A DNA stretch of 64,000 bases from Thermohalobaculum sp951813525 (GTDB lineage: Bacteria; Pseudomonadota; Alphaproteobacteria; Rhodobacterales; Rhodobacteraceae): positions 62,001 to 126,000 of the forward strand of contig CATOTJ020000003.1 of assembly GCA_951813525.2 (NCBI GenBank). Direction: 5' to 3'. Numbering within the stretch: position 1 is the first letter of the stretch; every line of letters begins with the position of its first letter. A model generated the notes under the pieces. The model saw nothing but the letters and a program-made list of their open reading frames with translations, had not been told where the DNA came from and did no database searches. A program made the translations under genes and the position numbers. Below are positions 39,003-47,699 of this stretch, in pieces.

Positions 39003-40787
39003 ATGGCCCAATCTTTCACGACGCGTCCAGAGATCCGGGGAACCTTCGGCGCTGTGACATCGACCCATTGGCTGGCCTCCGCGGTCGGGTTCGGCGTTCT
39101 GGAACGCGGCGGCAATGCCTTCGACGCCGCCGTCGCAACCGGGTTCACGCTGCAAATCGTCGAGCCGCACCTGAACGGCCCGGGCGGCGAGGTGCCGGTG
39201 ATCGCGCAGGCCCGCGACTGGCCCGCACCGCGGGTCCTTTGCGGACAGGGGACCGCCCCGGCGACAGCGACCATCGAACGCGTCCGTGCCCTCGGCTACA
39301 CCCGGATGCCGGGCCAGGGTCTTGTCCCGGCGGTCGTCCCGGGATCGTTCGGCGCCTGGATGACGTTGCTGCAAGACTGCGGAACACTGCGCCTGCGCGA
39401 TGTTCTGGAACCGGCCATCGGATACGCCCGTCACGGCTATCCGCTGGTGCACCGCGCGGCCGAAGCGATCCATGCCGCCGCCCCGCTTTTCAACCGCGCC
39501 TGGGCGCATTCCGCCGAAGTCTGGTTGCCGGGCGGCGCACCGCGCCCCGGCGCGCGCGTGGCACAACCGGCAATCGCCGACGCCTATGAACGCATCCTAA
39601 CCGAAGCCGAGGCCAAGGGCACCAATCGCGAAACCGAAATCGAAGCGGCCCGCCATGCCTGGTATCAAGGCTTCGTCGCACAGGCCATCGACACGTTCTT
39701 TCAAACCGAGCAGGACGACGGCAACGGCCGCGCCGTTCCGGGCTTTCTGGCCGGACAGGACATGGCCGAATGGCGCCCGGAATGGGAGGAAACGGTCAGC
39801 GCCGAATTCGCCGGTCTGACGGTCCACAAAACCGGCCCGTGGGGCCAGGGCCCGGCCCTCTTGATGGCCCTCGGCATGCTGACCACTCTTGGCATCCAGT
39901 CCGTCGAACCGGGCAGCGCCGAGTGGATTCACCTGTCCGTCGAAACCCTGAAACGGGCACTGGCCGATCGCGATGCCTTCTTTGGCGACCCCGATTTTGT
40001 CGATGTGCCGCTCGACCAGTTGCTCTCCGCCGACTATCTGGCCGGGCGCGCCAGCGGCATCGGTTCAGATGCCGATCTGGCCTTATCGGTTGGCGACCCA
40101 TTGGGCGACGGCATCGACCGCGCATCCCTTTTGGCCGAACTCGCCGCCGACAACTCGGTGTCCGAGATCGGCGAGCCGACCTTCGCCGATCTGCCGGAAA
40201 TCGAAGGCGACACCTGCCATCTCGACGTTGTCGACGCAGCGGGCAACCTTGTCTCCGCGACCCCGTCCGGCGGCTGGCTGCAATCTGCCCCGGCTGTGCC
40301 CGGCCTCGGCTTTAACGTCACGACCCGTGGACAGATGTATTGGCTCGACGACCGGATGCCGGGCGTGCTTGCGCCGAAACGGCGCCCCCGGACAACGCTG
40401 ACGCCCACAGTTATCACCCGGGGCGGCAAGCCGGTTCTCGGCCTCGGCTCGCCCGGCGGCGACCAACAGGACCAATGGGCGCTGGGTCTGATCCTGCGCC
40501 ATCTGGTCCAGGGGCTCGGCATTCAGGCGGCAATCGATGCCCCGCTCTTTCATACCGGCCACTACATCAATTCCTTTGCGCCGCGCGCCTTCACCCCGGG
40601 CGTTCTGCATATCGAGGGGCGGGTCGCCCCCGGGATCCGCGCCGACCTCGCCGCACGCGGGCACCGCCTGGCCGTGCAGCCGGATTGGGCCTTGGGCCGC
40701 CTCTGCGCGGCGGGCTATACCCGTGACGGCCTGATCCGCGCCGCGGCAACGCCGCGCTTCATGCAGGCCTATGCGGTGGGAAGGTAG
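39003..40787 (+). CDS. Gamma-glutamyltransferase family, cytoplasmic type
   Basis: A 594-residue Ntn hydrolase. The expected autoprocessing nucleophile is Thr404 in EGDTCHLDVVD, and GGNAFDAAVA and NGPGGE occur in the large-subunit part. There is no signal peptide, unlike periplasmic GGT of E. coli, so it should act in the cytoplasm. The family also includes cephalosporin acylase-like and other amidases acting on gamma-glutamyl or related amides. A gamma-glutamyl conjugate as intermediate would fit a HyuAB that could recycle 5-oxoproline; that link is inference. It lies 3 bp after the dehydrogenase. Confidence 0.8.
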   Translation: MAQSFTTRPEIRGTFGAVTSTHWLASAVGFGVLERGGNAFDAAVATGFTLQIVEPHLNGPGGEVPVIAQARDWPAPRVLCGQGTAPATATIERVRALGYTRMPGQGLVPAVVPGSFGAWMTLLQDCGTLRLRDVLEPAIGYARHGYPLVHRAAEAIHAAAPLFNRAWAHSAEVWLPGGAPRPGARVAQPAIADAYERILTEAEAKGTNRETEIEAARHAWYQGFVAQAIDTFFQTEQDDGNGRAVPGFLAGQDMAEWRPEWEETVSAEFAGLTVHKTGPWGQGPALLMALGMLTTLGIQSVEPGSAEWIHLSVETLKRALADRDAFFGDPDFVDVPLDQLLSADYLAGRASGIGSDADLALSVGDPLGDGIDRASLLAELAADNSVSEIGEPTFADLPEIEGDTCHLDVVDAAGNLVSATPSGGWLQSAPAVPGLGFNVTTRGQMYWLDDRMPGVLAPKRRPRTTLTPTVITRGGKPVLGLGSPGGDQQDQWALGLILRHLVQGLGIQAAIDAPLFHTGHYINSFAPRAFTPGVLHIEGRVAPGIRADLAARGHRLAVQPDWALGRLCAAGYTRDGLIRAAATPRFMQAYAVGR

Positions 40788-40790
40788 AAC

Positions 40791-41747
40791 ATGCACACAA
40801 CCGGGATAATCGGGCTTGGCATCATGGGCCGCCGGATGCTGGAACATATGGGTCTGCACAGTGAATTTCAGGTCACGGCCATGTGGGACCCGGACCCGGC
40901 CGCCTGCCGGGCAGCAAGCGCAATTGCACCGGAAACCCCGATTTCCGCCTGCGCCCAGGACGTGATCGCGGCGGCAGACGTCATCTACATCGCCTGCCCG
41001 CCCGCCGCGCGAAAAGCCTACGCCGTGGCGGCTGCGACCGCTTTGAAATCGGTCTTTCTGGAAAAGCCGCTCGGCATCGACCTTGCCGACAGTCAGGACC
41101 TGGTCTTCAACCTCAACAATTACGGCGTCAAAGGCTTCGTCAATTACACCCAGGCCGCTGGCGAGGCACTCTACACCGTTCAGAACCGCAGCGATCTTGG
41201 CACCCTGATGGGGATCGACATCGTCGTCACCTACCCGCAATGGCCCCGCGCCTGGCAAGCCGACGCCGACTGGTTGCGCTACGCCGCAGAAGGCGGATTT
41301 ACCCGCGAAGTCATCTCGCACTTTATCTTCTTTGCCAGCAGCGTGCTCGGCCCGCTCGAATTCCTGTGGTCAAAGGTCGAATATCCAGAAGGGTCCGACC
41401 TTTGCGAAACCCATGTCGCCGCGCGCCTCGAAAACGTCGATGGCGTCCCGGTCTCAATTTTCGGCTCGGTCGGCGGCGCCCAGCCCGACCGCCAGGAAAT
41501 CACCGTCAAGGGCAGCAAGGAATCCTGGCGCATCAGCGAATTCTACCAGCTCTGGCGATCAGATGGCGGCCCGTTCGAACGCGTCGATCAGGACCCGCCC
41601 GACCCGCGCGCCGTCTCGCTCAAGGCCCAGCTCGACGATCTCGACCGGGCGCTGCGCGGTGAACCCTACCGCCTGGCCACGCCCAGCGCGGCCCTGTCGG
41701 TCCAATATCTGGTCGAGAAAATCCTTACCCGCTCACAACCGGAATAA
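40791..41747 (+). CDS. Gfo/Idh/MocA-family oxidoreductase
   Basis: A 318-residue NAD(P)-dependent oxidoreductase. The Rossmann motif GIIGLGIMG is at the N-terminus and the conserved FLEKPLGIDLADSQ (EKP, catalytic Lys) near residue 100. The C-terminal alpha/beta domain is of normal length. Members act on sugars, inositols and some aromatic cis-diols. It starts 3 bp after the GGT gene. A 99-bp gap with a short CCCGC/GCGGG hairpin follows, so the first operon may end here. Confidence 0.8.
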   Translation: MHTTGIIGLGIMGRRMLEHMGLHSEFQVTAMWDPDPAACRAASAIAPETPISACAQDVIAAADVIYIACPPAARKAYAVAAATALKSVFLEKPLGIDLADSQDLVFNLNNYGVKGFVNYTQAAGEALYTVQNRSDLGTLMGIDIVVTYPQWPRAWQADADWLRYAAEGGFTREVISHFIFFASSVLGPLEFLWSKVEYPEGSDLCETHVAARLENVDGVPVSIFGSVGGAQPDRQEITVKGSKESWRISEFYQLWRSDGGPFERVDQDPPDPRAVSLKAQLDDLDRALRGEPYRLATPSAALSVQYLVEKILTRSQPE

Positions 41748-41846
41748 CCGGGTTTCTGGTCCCGCATCACACAAGGCGGGTGAGGTCCGGCCAAGGCTTG
41801 ACCGAACACACCGTCATGGCCCATTCCAAGGCAAGAGGAGCGCGCC

Positions 41847-42809
41847 ATGACGCCAGAACAGACCCAAGAACAGACCCAAGATCAGACCCTTGCACTGACC
41901 ATCACAGACATTCAGGACGCAACCCCGCGCGTCCGGGTCTTCCGCCTTGAAGGCAGCGCCCCACTCCCCCCCTACACGCCCGGCGCGCACCTCGATTTCC
42001 AGACAGAGGCCGGGCCAAAATCGTATTCGCTGATCGATTGGGAACCGGCGCCCGCCGCACCGGAATACTACCGGATCGCCGTTCAGCGCGAAGATGATGG
42101 CGCTGGCGGATCGCAGGCGATGCACAACTTGCAAACCGGCGACCGGTTGCAGGCGGCCCCGCCCAAGAACGACTTCCCGCTGGCCGATCACGATGGCCCG
42201 GCCCTGCTTTTGGCGGGCGGCATCGGCATCACGCCGCTCATCTCCCACGCGTGTGCGCTAAAGGCCGCGAGCAGACCCTATTCCTTTCACTATTCCGCCC
42301 GCAGCCGCGATGTTATGGCCTTCGGCGATCGCCTTGCCGACCTCCATCAGGACCGACTGACACGCTGGTACGACGCTACCGCCCCCCTCGATCTTGCGGC
42401 ACTGCTCGGCGCCGTCGACCCGGCGACATATCTTTACATCTGCGGCCCGAAAGGAATGATCGAGGCGGCAAAGGCCGCAGCGCCGCTGCCCGAAGACCAA
42501 ATCCACTTCGAACTTTTCACCAACGCCGCAACCGAAAGCGGTGATGGCGCGTTCGAGGTCGAAATTGCCGATGGCCGGGTCTTTACGATCCCGCCCGGGC
42601 AGACCATCATCGAGGCACTGGAAGCCGAAGGCGTCGACCTGATCTATGACTGCCAGCGCGGCGATTGCGGGATCTGCCAGACCGACGTGATCCAGGGCGA
42701 ACCCGATCACCGCGATGTGGTATTGTCGCAATCCGAACGCGACGGCGGCAAGGTCATGCAGATCTGCGTCAGCCGTGCGAAATCGGCGCGACTGGTGCTG
42801 GATATCTAG
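41847..42809 (+). CDS. VanB-type oxygenase reductase (PDR family)
   Basis: A 320-residue reductase of the phthalate dioxygenase reductase/VanB family. An FMN/NAD-binding ferredoxin-reductase part (KSYSLID, LLAGGIGITPL) is followed by a C-terminal [2Fe-2S] domain with cysteines in YDCQRGDCGICQ and a later Cys in QICVSRA. It passes electrons from NAD(P)H to the Rieske oxygenase encoded next. The start follows AAGAGGAGCGCGCC. The N-terminus has a 12-bp DNA tandem repeat (41859-41890) giving QTQE-QTQD-QT, a family-atypical extension. Confidence 0.9.
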   Translation: MTPEQTQEQTQDQTLALTITDIQDATPRVRVFRLEGSAPLPPYTPGAHLDFQTEAGPKSYSLIDWEPAPAAPEYYRIAVQREDDGAGGSQAMHNLQTGDRLQAAPPKNDFPLADHDGPALLLAGGIGITPLISHACALKAASRPYSFHYSARSRDVMAFGDRLADLHQDRLTRWYDATAPLDLAALLGAVDPATYLYICGPKGMIEAAKAAAPLPEDQIHFELFTNAATESGDGAFEVEIADGRVFTIPPGQTIIEALEAEGVDLIYDCQRGDCGICQTDVIQGEPDHRDVVLSQSERDGGKVMQICVSRAKSARLVLDI

Positions 42810-42821
42810 GGGGAGGAAACC

Positions 42822-44156
42822 ATGCCATATGACACGCCCCAATCGGTTGCTGCCCTGGTGCGCGGCCATCAGGTCCACCGCGATGTGTATACCAGCCAGG
42901 AAGTCTACCGGTTGGAAATGCGCCACCTCTTCGCCAACGCTTGGGTCTTCGTCGGCCATGACAGCCAGACGCCGAACAAGGGCGATTATGTTACGACCCA
43001 GATCGGCGATCAGCCGGTCATCCAGGTGCGCCATTCAGACGGTCAGATCCACGTCCTCTACAACCGCTGCCCGCACAAGGGCACCAAGATCGCCATCGAC
43101 CGCGCGGGCAATACCGGCAAATTCTTTCGCTGCCCCTATCATGCCTGGTCGTTCAAAACCGATGGCTGCCTGCTCGCGATCCCGCTGAAAAAGGGGTACG
43201 TGGACACCGGGCTGGACCGGACCGAAAGCGCCAAGGGCATGAAGCCGGTCGGCGCCGTCCACGTTCATCGCGGCTTTGTCTTTGCCCGGCTCGCACCGGA
43301 AGGGATCAGCTTCGCGGATTTCTTCGGCGACAGCCTCTCGACCATCGACAACATGGCCGACCGCTCGCCCCAGGGCCTGCTGCAGGTCGCAGGCCCGCCG
43401 CTGCGCTATATGCATCAGTGCAACTGGAAAATGCTGGTCGAAAATCAGACCGACACCTGCCACCCGATGGTCGCACACGAATCGTCCGCAGGCACTGCTA
43501 TCCGGCTTTACGAAGAAATGGGCAGCCCCGACCCCAAACCTGCCGCCATGCAGATCATTGCGCCCTTCATGTCGCCTTATGAATTCATGGAAGGCATGGG
43601 CATCCGGACCTGGCCGAACGGGCACGGCCATACCGGAACCAACCACTCGATCCACTCGGACTATGACGCGATCCCCGGCTATTTCGACGCCATGAAAGAC
43701 GCCTACGGCGAAGACCGCGCAAAGGCCATTCTGGACGAAAACCGGCATAACACCTGCTATTTTCCCAACATCATGATGAAGGGACCGATCCAGCAGCTTC
43801 GAAACTTCATTCCGCTGGCCGCCGATAAAACGCTGGTCGAAACCTGGATCTACCGCCTGGTCGGGGCGCCTGACGAATTGCTGGCGCGCACCGCGCTCTA
43901 CAACCGCATGATCAACGCGCCGACATCGATGGTCGGTCATGACGATCTGGAAATGTACGAACGCGCACAGGAAGGCTTGCTGTCGAACGGGCTGGAATGG
44001 GTCAACATCCAGCGCCTCTATGAAGAAGACGAAGATTTCAGTGCAGAATACGTCACCAACGGCACGACCGAGCGGCAGATGCGCAACCAGTTCGATGCCT
44101 GGGTCAAGTTCATGACCGTTTCCATGGACGAACCGGCGCAGGAGGCGGCCGAGTGA
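42822..44156 (+). CDS. Rieske ring-hydroxylating dioxygenase, alpha subunit
   Basis: A 444-residue oxygenase. The Rieske [2Fe-2S] motif has CPH (NRCPHKGTKIA) and CPYH (FFRCPYHAW). The mononuclear iron site has DTCHPMVAHES with its two His. It dihydroxylates an aromatic ring or oxidises a related substrate using electrons from the VanB-type reductase 12 bp upstream. The beta-subunit gene overlaps by 4 bp. The substrate is not evident; the alpha-beta plus VanB-type reductase layout occurs with benzoate-, anthranilate- and aryl-acid-type systems. Confidence 0.92.
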   Translation: MPYDTPQSVAALVRGHQVHRDVYTSQEVYRLEMRHLFANAWVFVGHDSQTPNKGDYVTTQIGDQPVIQVRHSDGQIHVLYNRCPHKGTKIAIDRAGNTGKFFRCPYHAWSFKTDGCLLAIPLKKGYVDTGLDRTESAKGMKPVGAVHVHRGFVFARLAPEGISFADFFGDSLSTIDNMADRSPQGLLQVAGPPLRYMHQCNWKMLVENQTDTCHPMVAHESSAGTAIRLYEEMGSPDPKPAAMQIIAPFMSPYEFMEGMGIRTWPNGHGHTGTNHSIHSDYDAIPGYFDAMKDAYGEDRAKAILDENRHNTCYFPNIMMKGPIQQLRNFIPLAADKTLVETWIYRLVGAPDELLARTALYNRMINAPTSMVGHDDLEMYERAQEGLLSNGLEWVNIQRLYEEDEDFSAEYVTNGTTERQMRNQFDAWVKFMTVSMDEPAQEAAE

Positions 44157-44629
44157 CCAACCGCGAGGACGTGATCGACTTCATCTACGCCGAAGCGCGG
44201 ATGCTGGACGAGGGGCGCTATGACGAATGGCTGGCCCTCTGGCTGCCCGATGGCCATTACTGGATGCCGCTGGACTGGCAGCAAACCGACCCGCGTCTGG
44301 TCACGTCGCTGATGTACGAGGACATGTTCATGCTGAAGCTGCGCGTCGAGCGTCTGAACGGCGCCCGGACCTTCAGCCAAAAGCCGAAAAGCCGTTGCCA
44401 TCACGTCATCCAGCGCCCGTTCGTCGATGAACACGACCCGGATGCGGGAAGCTGGGTCACAAACACGTCGATGCATTACGTGGAAACCCGGCTGGACGAG
44501 CAGCAATTGCTTGCCCTGACGGCCCGTCACCAGTTGAGCGAAGTCGACGGTGCGCTGCGCATCGCCAACAAGCGCGTCGATATCCTGAACTGCGATGCCG
44601 CGTTCGGAAACATCCAGCTTCTGCCATAG
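44153..44629 (+). CDS. Rieske dioxygenase, beta subunit
   Basis: A 158-residue SnoaL/NTF2-like small subunit. The typical opening is DFIYAEARMLDEGRYDEWLALW, followed by YWMPLDWQQ. It stabilises the alpha3-beta3 oxygenase and can influence substrate choice. Translation is coupled to the alpha subunit by overlap. Confidence 0.9.
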   Translation: MTNREDVIDFIYAEARMLDEGRYDEWLALWLPDGHYWMPLDWQQTDPRLVTSLMYEDMFMLKLRVERLNGARTFSQKPKSRCHHVIQRPFVDEHDPDAGSWVTNTSMHYVETRLDEQQLLALTARHQLSEVDGALRIANKRVDILNCDAAFGNIQLLP

Positions 44630-44741
44630 GGCCGCCGCCCGCCCGCCGGGCACTGCAATGGCAGGCCGACGCCCGCCCTATCCCGAAGAGCACAGAAAAA
44701 CACCCACAGAAAAAAGACACACAGAAAATGACGAACCGACC

Positions 44742-45467
44742 ATGACCCACACAACCCTGATCACCGGTGCTGCCAAGGGCATCGGCGCCGACCTCGCCCG
44801 GCGGCTGTTGGATGCCGGCCATTCGGTCGTTGGCCTCGATATTCTTGACGACCATGAAACCGCCCATGACCGCTATCACCCTGTTGCCGTCGATCTTCTG
44901 GACCCCGCCGCGACCGCCGCTGCCGCGGCCGAAATCGCCGCCGGTCACAAGATCTCGCACCTTGTCCACAATGCCGGGCTGATCTGGCCGAACCTGCTGG
45001 AAGACGCAGCGCCCGGCGACATCACGGGCCTGGCGCAGCTTCACCTCGGCTCGGCCCTGCAACTGTTCCAGGCCGTCCTGCCCGGCATGAAGGATGCAGG
45101 ATTTGGCCGCGTTGTCTTCAACGCCTCGCGCGCCGCGCTCGGCGCCCCGACGCGCAGCGCCTATGGCGCAACCAAGGCCGGGATCATCGGCATGGCCCGC
45201 ACCTGGGCGCTGGAGCTCGCGGGCCACGGCATCACCGTCAACGTCGTGGCGCCGGGCCCGGTCCTGACCGACAACTTTTACGGCATCATCGACAAGGGGT
45301 CCGAGCGTCAGCAGAAGCTCGCCGCCAGCATCCCGGTCGGGCGCATCGGCGAAGTCGGCGACGTATCGCGCGCCATGATGTTCTTTCTGGACCCCGAAAA
45401 TTCGTTCGTGACCGGGCAGACGCTGTATGTCTGCGGCGGGGCCAGCGTGGGGACATTGTCCATCTGA
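44742..45467 (+). CDS. SDR, probable diol dehydrogenase of the Rieske system
   Basis: A 241-residue classical SDR with an intact active site: TGAAKGIG, HNAG, Ser in FNASRAAL, YGATK, and SFVTGQTLYVCGG near the end. It directly follows the Rieske oxygenase genes, where cis-dihydrodiol dehydrogenases that rearomatise the product are often encoded. No ring-cleavage dioxygenase follows. The start at 44742 gives a normal N-terminus; the ribosome-binding site is weak. Confidence 0.8.
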   Translation: MTHTTLITGAAKGIGADLARRLLDAGHSVVGLDILDDHETAHDRYHPVAVDLLDPAATAAAAAEIAAGHKISHLVHNAGLIWPNLLEDAAPGDITGLAQLHLGSALQLFQAVLPGMKDAGFGRVVFNASRAALGAPTRSAYGATKAGIIGMARTWALELAGHGITVNVVAPGPVLTDNFYGIIDKGSERQQKLAASIPVGRIGEVGDVSRAMMFFLDPENSFVTGQTLYVCGGASVGTLSI

Positions 45468-45745
45468 CCGCCAATTGTACCGGTATCGGCGCAAAGCAGG
45501 AACCAGAAGCGCAGCCCCAAGATCTTCCCGACCTTCACCGGGATTGCGTTAGCGATAGGTTAGCGAACGATCTCTCCCGATCAGGTTCCCCGCCGGATAG
45601 TCATTCAGATCGACAGCAAGGTTCTCAATGGGGTTCTCTAAGAACCGGCCATCCAGAGAACCCTCAGCAACAACCCGCATAGGCCGCAATCCCGGGAAGT
45701 CAGCGCAGCGATCCAGGGACGCCGCACACAAACCCGCGGCCGTCC
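45468..45745. other. Convergent intergenic region with a coding-like fragment
   Basis: 278 bp between the SDR and the TRAP permease. On the minus strand 45549-45680 is open for 43 residues, starting MRVVAEGSLDGRFLEN and with protein-like composition, but without a ribosome-binding site. It also holds GGTTCT-CTA-AGAACC, a small hairpin at about 45634-45648. It may be a gene remnant; no call is justified. Confidence 0.3.
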
Positions 45746-47077
45746 TTACATCGTGTTCGGCAGCACCATCACCAGCCAGGGCACCAGCACCAGCAGCGCC
45801 AGGCGGAAGATATCGGCGATCCAGAACGGCGTCACGCCGCGAAAGATCGTGCCGGTGGTCACGTCGGGTACAACCCCCTTCAGAACAAAGACGTTCAGTC
45901 CGACCGGCGGCGTGATCAGGCTGATCTCGGTCACGACGACGACGATAATGCCGAACCAGACCGGGTCGAACCCCAACCCGCCTTCGGCCACCGGCCCCGT
46001 CACCAGCGGAAAGAATATCGGCACGGTCAGCAACAGCATCGAAAGCGATTCGAACACACAGCCCAGCGCGATGTAGATCGCCAGAATAAACAGCATCACA
46101 ACCCACGGCTGGACCGCGTAGGCCGTCACCATCTCGCGCAGCCCCTCGGGCAGGCCCGCCAGATTGACGAAGTTGGAAAAAACCCAGGCGCCGATCAGCA
46201 CCGTGAACAGCGTCGCGGTGGTGAATGCGGCCTCTTTCAGCACCTGCCAGGTGTCGCGCCAACTCAGCGACCGGCGGGCCAGCGCGATCAGAAACGCCCC
46301 CATCGCGCCCATGCCTGCCGCCTCGGTCGGCGAGAACGCCAGGTTGATCGGCCAAAAGTTCAAGGCGCCGTAAAGCCCTCCAATCACAAGGAAAAACAGC
46401 AGCAGAACCGCCGCAACCCCGCGCACCGCCGCCCAGCGTTCGGGCCAGGGCGTGCGTTCCCCCGCCGGCCCCGACCCGGGCTTGCGCGCGACCGTGAAAA
46501 ACACCGCGCCCAGGTAAAACAGCACCCCGATCAGCCCGGGAATGATCCCGGCAATGAACAATTTGCCGATCGAGGTTTCGGTCAGCAGCCCATAGATCAC
46601 CAGGATAACCGAGGGCGGGATCAGAATGCCCAGCGTGCCCCCGGCAGCGATCGACGCGGTCGACAGCGCGTCGTCATAGCCGTATTTGCGCATTTGCGGC
46701 ATCGCGACCTTGGACATCGTCGCAGCGGTCGCCAGGGACGATCCGCAAATGGCGGAAAATCCGGCACACGCACAGATCGTCGCCATGGCCAATCCGCCGC
46801 GCAGATGGCCCAAAAAGGCGAAAGACACCTGATAAAGCTCGCGCGACAGGCCGCCCTTGTTCACGAACAGGCCCATCAGAATGAACAGCGGCACGACAGA
46901 CAGCCCGTAATTCTGCGCCGTGTCGATGATCAGGCGCGCGACCATGGATACCGCGCCGCGAAACGAGTTGAGGTGCATATAGCCGACCATGCCGACCAGC
47001 CCCATCGCGAACGCAATCGGCATGCGCAGCAGAACCAGCACCAGAACGGCGCCAAAGCCGATCAGCGCCTCAATCAT
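45746..47077 (-). CDS. dctM: TRAP transporter large permease DctM
   Basis: A 443-residue protein with about 12 hydrophobic helices and the DctM core (CGSSLATAATMSKVAMPQM, STASIAAGGTLGILIPPSV, TPPVGLN). It forms the Na+-driven translocation channel with DctQ. The start at 47077 is set by GGAGGGACGCG; it overlaps the small-permease gene by 8 bp. The transported acid is unknown; the operon faces the catabolic cluster and is close to the sulfolactate-like module, either of which it may serve. Confidence 0.93.
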   Translation of the reverse strand: MIEALIGFGAVLVLVLLRMPIAFAMGLVGMVGYMHLNSFRGAVSMVARLIIDTAQNYGLSVVPLFILMGLFVNKGGLSRELYQVSFAFLGHLRGGLAMATICACAGFSAICGSSLATAATMSKVAMPQMRKYGYDDALSTASIAAGGTLGILIPPSVILVIYGLLTETSIGKLFIAGIIPGLIGVLFYLGAVFFTVARKPGSGPAGERTPWPERWAAVRGVAAVLLLFFLVIGGLYGALNFWPINLAFSPTEAAGMGAMGAFLIALARRSLSWRDTWQVLKEAAFTTATLFTVLIGAWVFSNFVNLAGLPEGLREMVTAYAVQPWVVMLFILAIYIALGCVFESLSMLLLTVPIFFPLVTGPVAEGGLGFDPVWFGIIVVVVTEISLITPPVGLNVFVLKGVVPDVTTGTIFRGVTPFWIADIFRLALLVLVPWLVMVLPNTM

Positions 47078-47603
47078 CGCGTCCCTCCGGCGCCGGTCCA
47101 TCGGGCGCAGCGGCCTCCAGCGCCCGCGGCTCGACGATCAGGATCAGCCCGCGCACGATCAGTGCCGCCATGGTCAGATAGGTAAAAACGGCCACAAACC
47201 AGGCGATGTAATGCTGCGGAATCGCCAAATATTCCGTGACGTCGCCGTAGCTCTCGGCCCGTTTGGCCAGCACAACGACCCGCTCTGCCGGCCACCAAAG
47301 CATCGCCCCGCAAATCAGCGCGATTGCCGCGTCGCGCAGCCGCGCTGCCGCCGGTTTGAAATACCCGTCCATCAGGTCAACCGCGATGTGATCGTTGCGG
47401 GCCGAGATGACCGGCAAGGTCGCAAACACTACAACCGCCATCATAATCCGCGTCAGCTCGGTCGCTGCCTCGATCGGTGTGTTGATGGTCGAGCGCAGCA
47501 CAACGTCGAAAAATGTCATCACCATCATCGCGAACAGCGCCAGCACCGCCAACGCCGTCGGCGCCAAAGCAATGACCCCAGCGATGCGAATCAACGACGA
47601 CAT
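47070..47603 (-). CDS. dctQ: TRAP transporter small permease DctQ
   Basis: A 177-residue protein with four hydrophobic helices and the DctQ-type segments FFDVVLRS and NDHIAVDLM. The start at 47603 follows CAGGGGTCAC; the open frame further upstream lacks such a site and covers the hairpins. It is translationally linked to dctM by overlap. Confidence 0.9.
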   Translation of the reverse strand: MSSLIRIAGVIALAPTALAVLALFAMMVMTFFDVVLRSTINTPIEAATELTRIMMAVVVFATLPVISARNDHIAVDLMDGYFKPAAARLRDAAIALICGAMLWWPAERVVVLAKRAESYGDVTEYLAIPQHYIAWFVAVFTYLTMAALIVRGLILIVEPRALEAAAPDGPAPEGRDD

Positions 47604-47621
47604 GTGACCCCTGAAAAAGAT

Positions 47622-47685
47622 GTCCCGGGCCTGACCCGGGACCTCGCTCACTTGTATCAATCGGCCCCGGATCGCCTCCGGGGCC
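47622..47685 (-). promoter_or_regulatory. Two stem-loops between dctP and dctQ
   Basis: Two perfect 8-bp stems. GGCCCCGG/CCGGGGCC is at 47663-47685. GTCCCGGG/CCCGGGAC is at 47622-47642 and, on the minus strand, is followed by ATCTTTTTC, which looks like a weak intrinsic terminator. They can stop part of the transcript or protect the dctP message, giving more binding protein than permease. Confidence 0.65.
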
Positions 47686-47699
47686 AGTGCGACGCAGCC

